In this document: positions 60,667 to 64,000 of the stretch, in pieces
Layout: the number at the start of each line of letters is the position of its first letter
How positions within the stretch are numbered: the stretch's first letter is position 1
Assembly: GCF_000758305.1 (NCBI RefSeq)
Contig: NZ_CP009458.1
Coordinates: forward strand, 620,001-684,000
Reading direction: 5' to 3'
DNA from: Cedecea neteri
GTDB lineage: Bacteria > Pseudomonadota > Gammaproteobacteria > Enterobacterales > Enterobacteriaceae
Length of the DNA: 64,000 nucleotides
Translations under genes and position numbers: made by a program
Notes under the pieces: generated by a model
Seen by the model: the letters and a program-made list of their open reading frames with translations, nothing else
What the model was told of the DNA's origin: nothing
Databases searched by the model: none

Positions 60667-61119
60667 ATGTCGGGTGAATTTCACATTTTGCTTTTGAATG
60701 GCCCTAATCTGAACATGCTGGGCACCCGGGAGCCGGATAAGTACGGCCACCAGACGTTAGCAGAAATTGTTAACACGCTTGAGGCAGAAGCAACAAGCCT
60801 TGGCGTGACGCTCAGCCACCTGCAATCTAACGCCGAATATGCGTTGATTGACCGAATTCATCAGGCCAAAGACACTGTCGACTTTATCCTGATTAATCCG
60901 GCCGCGTTCACGCATACCAGCGTCGCGCTGCGCGATGCGTTACTGGCGGTGGATATCCCGTTTATCGAGATTCACCTCAGCAATGTGCACGCGCGTGAAC
61001 CGTTCCGCCATCATTCCTATCTATCAGATAAGGCCGTCGGCGTGATCTGCGGATTAGGCGCTGACGGCTATTCATATGCTTTACAGACGGCGGTAAAACG
61101 CCTGTCAAAATCCATCTAA
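60667..61119 (+). CDS. aroQ: 3-Dehydroquinate dehydratase, type II
   Basis: AroQ dehydrates 3-dehydroquinate to 3-dehydroshikimate. The 150-residue type II enzyme keeps LNGPNLNMLGTREPDKYG with the catalytic Tyr, the SNAEYALIDRIHQA region and the catalytic His in PFIEIHLSNVHAREPFRHHSYLSDKAVGVICG. E. coli K-12 lacks a type II enzyme (it uses type I AroD), but many enterics carry aroQ here. It lies 22 bases upstream of accB and is likely cotranscribed. Confidence 0.97.
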   Translation: MSGEFHILLLNGPNLNMLGTREPDKYGHQTLAEIVNTLEAEATSLGVTLSHLQSNAEYALIDRIHQAKDTVDFILINPAAFTHTSVALRDALLAVDIPFIEIHLSNVHAREPFRHHSYLSDKAVGVICGLGADGYSYALQTAVKRLSKSI

Positions 61120-61141
61120 ACAAAGAGTACGGAACCCACTC

Positions 61142-61621
61142 ATGGATATTCGTAAGATTAAAAAACTGATCGAGCTGGTTGAAGAATCAGGCATCGCTGA
61201 ACTGGAAATTTCTGAAGGCGAAGAGTCTGTACGCATCAGCCGCTCCCCGGCAAACGCTGGTTTCCCAATGATGCAACAGGCTTACGCTGCACCAATGTAC
61301 CAGCCGCAGCCACAGCCGGGTCTGGCTCAGGCCGTTGCACCAGCCGCAACCCCAGCAATGGAAGCCCCTGCAGCTGCTGAAGTCAGTGGTCACATCGTAC
61401 GTTCCCCAATGGTCGGTACCTTCTACCGTACCCCTAGCCCGGACGCCAAAGCGTTTGTGGAAGTGGGCCAGAAAGTTAACGTTGGCGACACTCTGTGCAT
61501 CGTTGAAGCAATGAAAATGATGAACCAGATCGAATCAGATAAAGCCGGTGTGGTAAAAGCAATTCTGATTGAGAATGGTCAGCCGGTAGAATTTGACGAG
61601 CCGCTGGTCGTCATCGAGTAA
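61142..61621 (+). CDS. accB: Biotin carboxyl carrier protein of acetyl-CoA carboxylase
   Basis: AccB carries the biotin that shuttles CO2 between AccC and AccAD. The 159 residues comprise an N-terminal domain (1-38), a Pro/Ala/Gln-rich flexible linker (about 40-80), and the biotinyl domain with the biotinylated Lys125 in VEAMKMMNQIES. The characteristic thumb TPSPDAKAFVEVG is present. It is three residues longer than E. coli, in the linker. AccB represses its own operon in E. coli. accC follows after 10 bases. Confidence 0.98.
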   Translation: MDIRKIKKLIELVEESGIAELEISEGEESVRISRSPANAGFPMMQQAYAAPMYQPQPQPGLAQAVAPAATPAMEAPAAAEVSGHIVRSPMVGTFYRTPSPDAKAFVEVGQKVNVGDTLCIVEAMKMMNQIESDKAGVVKAILIENGQPVEFDEPLVVIE

Positions 61622-61631
61622 CGAGGCGAAC

Positions 61632-62978
61632 ATGCTGGATAAAATTGTCATCGCCAACCGCGGCGAGATTGCACTGCGTATTCTTCGTGCCTGTAAAGAA
61701 CTGGGCATCAAGACTGTCGCCGTGCACTCAAGCGCGGACCGCGATCTGAAACACGTATTACTGGCGGATGAAACGGTCTGTATCGGCCCGGCTCCGTCCG
61801 TAAAAAGCTACCTGAACATCCCGGCAATCATCTCTGCGGCGGAAATTACCGGCGCGGTCGCGATTCACCCGGGTTACGGCTTCCTGTCTGAAAACGCCAA
61901 CTTTGCCGAGCAGGTTGAGCGCTCCGGCTTTATCTTCATCGGCCCGAAAGCTGAAACTATCCGCCTGATGGGCGACAAAGTTTCCGCGATCACCGCGATG
62001 AAAAAAGCGGGCGTACCGACGGTACCAGGCTCTGACGGCCCACTGGACGGCGACATGGATAAAAACCGTGCCCATGCAAAACGCATCGGCTACCCGGTAA
62101 TTATCAAAGCCTCCGGCGGCGGCGGCGGTCGCGGTATGCGCGTAGTGCGCAGCGACGCGGAACTCGAGCAATCCATCAACATGACGCGTGCGGAAGCCAA
62201 AGCGGCTTTCAACAACGACATGGTTTACATGGAGAAATACCTCGAGAACCCACGCCATATCGAGATTCAGGTTCTGGCCGACGGCCAGGGGCACGCTATC
62301 TATCTGGCTGAACGTGACTGCTCCATGCAGCGCCGCCACCAGAAAGTCGTTGAAGAAGCACCAGCCCCGGGCATCACGCCTGAGCTGCGTAAATTCATCG
62401 GCGACCGCTGCGCCAAAGCCTGTATCGACATTAACTATCGCGGCGCAGGTACTTTTGAGTTCCTGTTCGAAAACGGCGAGTTCTATTTCATCGAGATGAA
62501 CACCCGTATTCAGGTAGAACACCCGGTTACCGAAATGATCACCGGTGTTGACCTGATCAAAGAGCAGCTGCGTATCGCAGCCGGTCAGCCGCTGTCCATC
62601 AAACAGGAAGACGTTCACGTTACCGGCCACGCGGTGGAATGCCGTATCAACGCCGAAGACCCGAACACCTTCCTGCCAAGCCCGGGCAAAATCACGCGCT
62701 TCCACGCGCCTGGTGGTTTTGGCGTGCGTTGGGAATCGCATATCTACGCCGGTTACACTGTACCGCCGTACTACGATTCAATGATTGGGAAGCTCATCTG
62801 CTACGGCGAAACGCGTGAAGTGGCTATTGCCCGCATGAAAAACGCCCTGGCAGAACTGATCATCGATGGCATCAAAACCAACATCGATCTGCAGACCAAA
62901 ATCATGAACGACGAAAACTTCCAGCACGGTGGAACAAACATCCACTACCTGGAGAAGAAACTCGGTCTTCAGCACTAA
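61632..62978 (+). CDS. accC: Biotin carboxylase subunit of acetyl-CoA carboxylase
   Basis: AccC carboxylates biotin on AccB with ATP and bicarbonate, the first half of the committed step in fatty-acid synthesis. The 448 residues include the N-terminal biotin carboxylase domain (MLDKIVIANRGEIALRILRA, GYGFLSENANFAEQVERSG), the ATP-grasp with glycine-rich loop KASGGGGGRGMRVV, and the C-terminal domain with AVECRINAEDPNTFLPSPG. It is one residue shorter than E. coli at the C-terminus (LGLQH). The ATG at MLDKIV is used; an upstream extension overlaps accB. Confidence 0.98.
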   Translation: MLDKIVIANRGEIALRILRACKELGIKTVAVHSSADRDLKHVLLADETVCIGPAPSVKSYLNIPAIISAAEITGAVAIHPGYGFLSENANFAEQVERSGFIFIGPKAETIRLMGDKVSAITAMKKAGVPTVPGSDGPLDGDMDKNRAHAKRIGYPVIIKASGGGGGRGMRVVRSDAELEQSINMTRAEAKAAFNNDMVYMEKYLENPRHIEIQVLADGQGHAIYLAERDCSMQRRHQKVVEEAPAPGITPELRKFIGDRCAKACIDINYRGAGTFEFLFENGEFYFIEMNTRIQVEHPVTEMITGVDLIKEQLRIAAGQPLSIKQEDVHVTGHAVECRINAEDPNTFLPSPGKITRFHAPGGFGVRWESHIYAGYTVPPYYDSMIGKLICYGETREVAIARMKNALAELIIDGIKTNIDLQTKIMNDENFQHGGTNIHYLEKKLGLQH

Positions 62979-62998
62979 GTTTCCGTTGAACATGTCGA

Positions 62999-63030
62999 CA
63001 AAAGGCCGGATTTCCGGCCTTTTTCTTTTT
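62999..63030 (+). terminator. Terminator of accBC
   Basis: AAAGGCCGGA-TT-TCCGGCCTTT followed by TTCTTTTT, 22 bases after the accC stop and before yhdT. Confidence 0.9.
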
Positions 63031-63091
63031 TTATCCTCCAACAGGATGGATGCGTTACAATCCCCGCTTTCTGCGAACTCAAGGGACAAAA

Positions 63092-63334
63092 ATGGACAAC
63101 CGTTTTGTTCAGGCCCATAAAGAAGCGCGCTGGGCGCTCTGGCTGACCTTGCTCTATCTTGTCGCATGGTTAGTGGCTGCTTACTTACCTGACAATACGC
63201 AGGGGATCACCGGCTTGCCGCACTGGTTCGAGATGGCCTGTCTGCTGGTACCGCTGCTGTTTATCCTGCTTTGCTGGCTGATGGTGAAATACTTATTCCG
63301 CGACATTCCTCTGGGGGATGATCATGCAAAATGA
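63092..63334 (+). CDS. yhdT: DUF997 membrane protein YhdT
   Basis: The 80-residue product is a small inner-membrane protein with two membrane segments (about 15-33 and 47-67) and the conserved start RFVQAHKEARWALWLTLLYL. Length equals E. coli. It always lies just upstream of panF and overlaps it by 11 bases; its role is unknown, perhaps an accessory of PanF. The ATG has AAGGGA upstream; an extension 14 codons earlier is rejected. Confidence 0.92.
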   Translation: MDNRFVQAHKEARWALWLTLLYLVAWLVAAYLPDNTQGITGLPHWFEMACLLVPLLFILLCWLMVKYLFRDIPLGDDHAK

Positions 63335-64000
63335 AGTGATTGCCGTGCTGGTTATCTACCTGATCGCGGTCTTTGGCCTTTCCGTTTACGCCATGCGCCA
63401 ACGCACCTCCGGCACCTTTCTGAGTGAATATTTCCTCGGCAGCCGTTCGATGGGCGGCTTCGTGCTGGCCATGACGCTGACCACCACCTACATCAGCGCC
63501 AGTTCGTTTATAGGCGGCCCGGGCGCCGCCTATAAGTTCGGCCTGGGCTGGGTGTTGTTGGCCATGATTCAGATCCCGACGATCTGGCTTTCGCTGGGGA
63601 TCCTTGGGAAAAAATTTGCTATCCTGGCGCGCCGCTATAACGCCATCACGTTGAATGACATGCTCCAGGCTCGCTACCAGAATCGGGCCGTCGTCTGGAT
63701 TGCCAGTATCAGCCTGCTGGTTGCGTTTGTCGGTGCGATTGCCGTCCAGTTCATCGGTGGCGCTCGGCTGCTGGAAACCGCCGCAGGTATAAAGTATGAA
63801 ACTGGCCTGCTGATTTTCGGGATCACTATCGCGCTCTATACTTCTTTCGGCGGCTTCCGCGCCAGCGTACTCAACGACACCATGCAGGGCATGGTGATGC
63901 TGATAGGCACCATCGTGCTGCTGGTCGGCGTAGTTCATGCCGCAGGCGGGCTGGGCAACGCGGTACAAACGTTAGAACATATCGACCCGAAACTGGTCAG
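63324..64000 (+). CDS. panF: Sodium/pantothenate symporter, N-terminal part
   Basis: PanF imports pantothenate with sodium. The first 225 residues are present and the gene continues beyond the window. They match the SSS family: MQNEVIAVLVIYLIAVFGLS, FLGSRSMGGFVLAMTLTTTYISASSFIGGPGAAYKFGLG, NDMLQARYQ and TAFGGFRASVLNDTMQG-type sequence (here TSFGGFRASVLNDTMQG). GGGGG precedes the start, which lies within yhdT. Seven hydrophobic segments can be seen before the window ends. Confidence 0.95.
   Translation, partial: MQNEVIAVLVIYLIAVFGLSVYAMRQRTSGTFLSEYFLGSRSMGGFVLAMTLTTTYISASSFIGGPGAAYKFGLGWVLLAMIQIPTIWLSLGILGKKFAILARRYNAITLNDMLQARYQNRAVVWIASISLLVAFVGAIAVQFIGGARLLETAAGIKYETGLLIFGITIALYTSFGGFRASVLNDTMQGMVMLIGTIVLLVGVVHAAGGLGNAVQTLEHIDPKLV

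Noticed and set aside
61758..62741. 327-codon open frame opposite accC
   Set aside because: Shadow of accC in the complementary frame; composition is Phe/Arg/His-rich and unlike a real protein.

Overview
The window is a typical enterobacterial chromosome segment. Gene content, gene order and protein lengths match the ispB to panF stretch known from Escherichia coli and its relatives (roughly min 70-73 on the K-12 map). Several local differences suggest an Enterobacteriaceae genus other than Escherichia, but I cannot name the genus from sequence alone. No tRNA, rRNA, insertion sequence, integrase, prophage or CRISPR array was seen.

Layout. 1-5.5 kb: 3' end of ispB, sfsB, then (minus strand) murA, ibaG and the mla phospholipid transport operon mlaFEDCB. 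5.7-13.6 kb (plus): yrbG-kdsD-kdsC-lptC-lptA-lptB, which makes KDO precursors and moves LPS to the outer membrane, followed by rpoN-hpf-ptsN-rapZ-npr. 13.7-17.3 kb (minus): a three-gene glycerate-type cassette (glycerate kinase, GntP-family permease, CdaR-like regulator) in the place where E. coli carries yrbL. 17.4-22.3 kb: mtgA, elbB, the small RNA ArcZ, arcB and yhcC. 22.3-28.9 kb: gltBD glutamate synthase behind a long structured intergenic region. 29-37.9 kb: sspAB, rplM-rpsI, zapE, zapG, degQ, degS, mdh and argR. 38.2-45 kb: two tandem yhcN-type genes, yhcO, an aldehyde dehydrogenase not found here in E. coli, and the aaeXAB efflux operon with its divergent regulator aaeR. 45-57.5 kb (minus): csrD, mreBCD, maf, rng, yhdP and tldD. 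57.7-64 kb (plus): acuI, msrPQ, aroQ-accBC, yhdT and the 5' part of panF.

How the genes work together. Most of the window serves the cell envelope and its control: peptidoglycan precursors and polymerisation (murA, mtgA, mreBCD, zapE/zapG), LPS synthesis and export (kdsD/kdsC/lptCAB), lipid asymmetry (mlaFEDCB, yhdP), envelope proteases (degQ, degS) and periplasmic methionine repair (msrPQ). The rest is nitrogen control (rpoN, ptsN, npr, gltBD, argR), redox control (arcB and ArcZ), RNA turnover (rng, csrD, rapZ) and fatty-acid synthesis (accBC).

I did not find a convincing new biological system. The points most worth a second look are the repeat-bounded hairpin region between rng and yhdP, the glycerate cassette with a palindrome between regulator and permease, the aldehyde dehydrogenase insertion next to aaeXAB, the tandem yhcN pair, and the paired palindromes in the aaeR/aaeX promoter region. 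All functional calls rest on recognising family sequences and conserved gene order; no database search was run.
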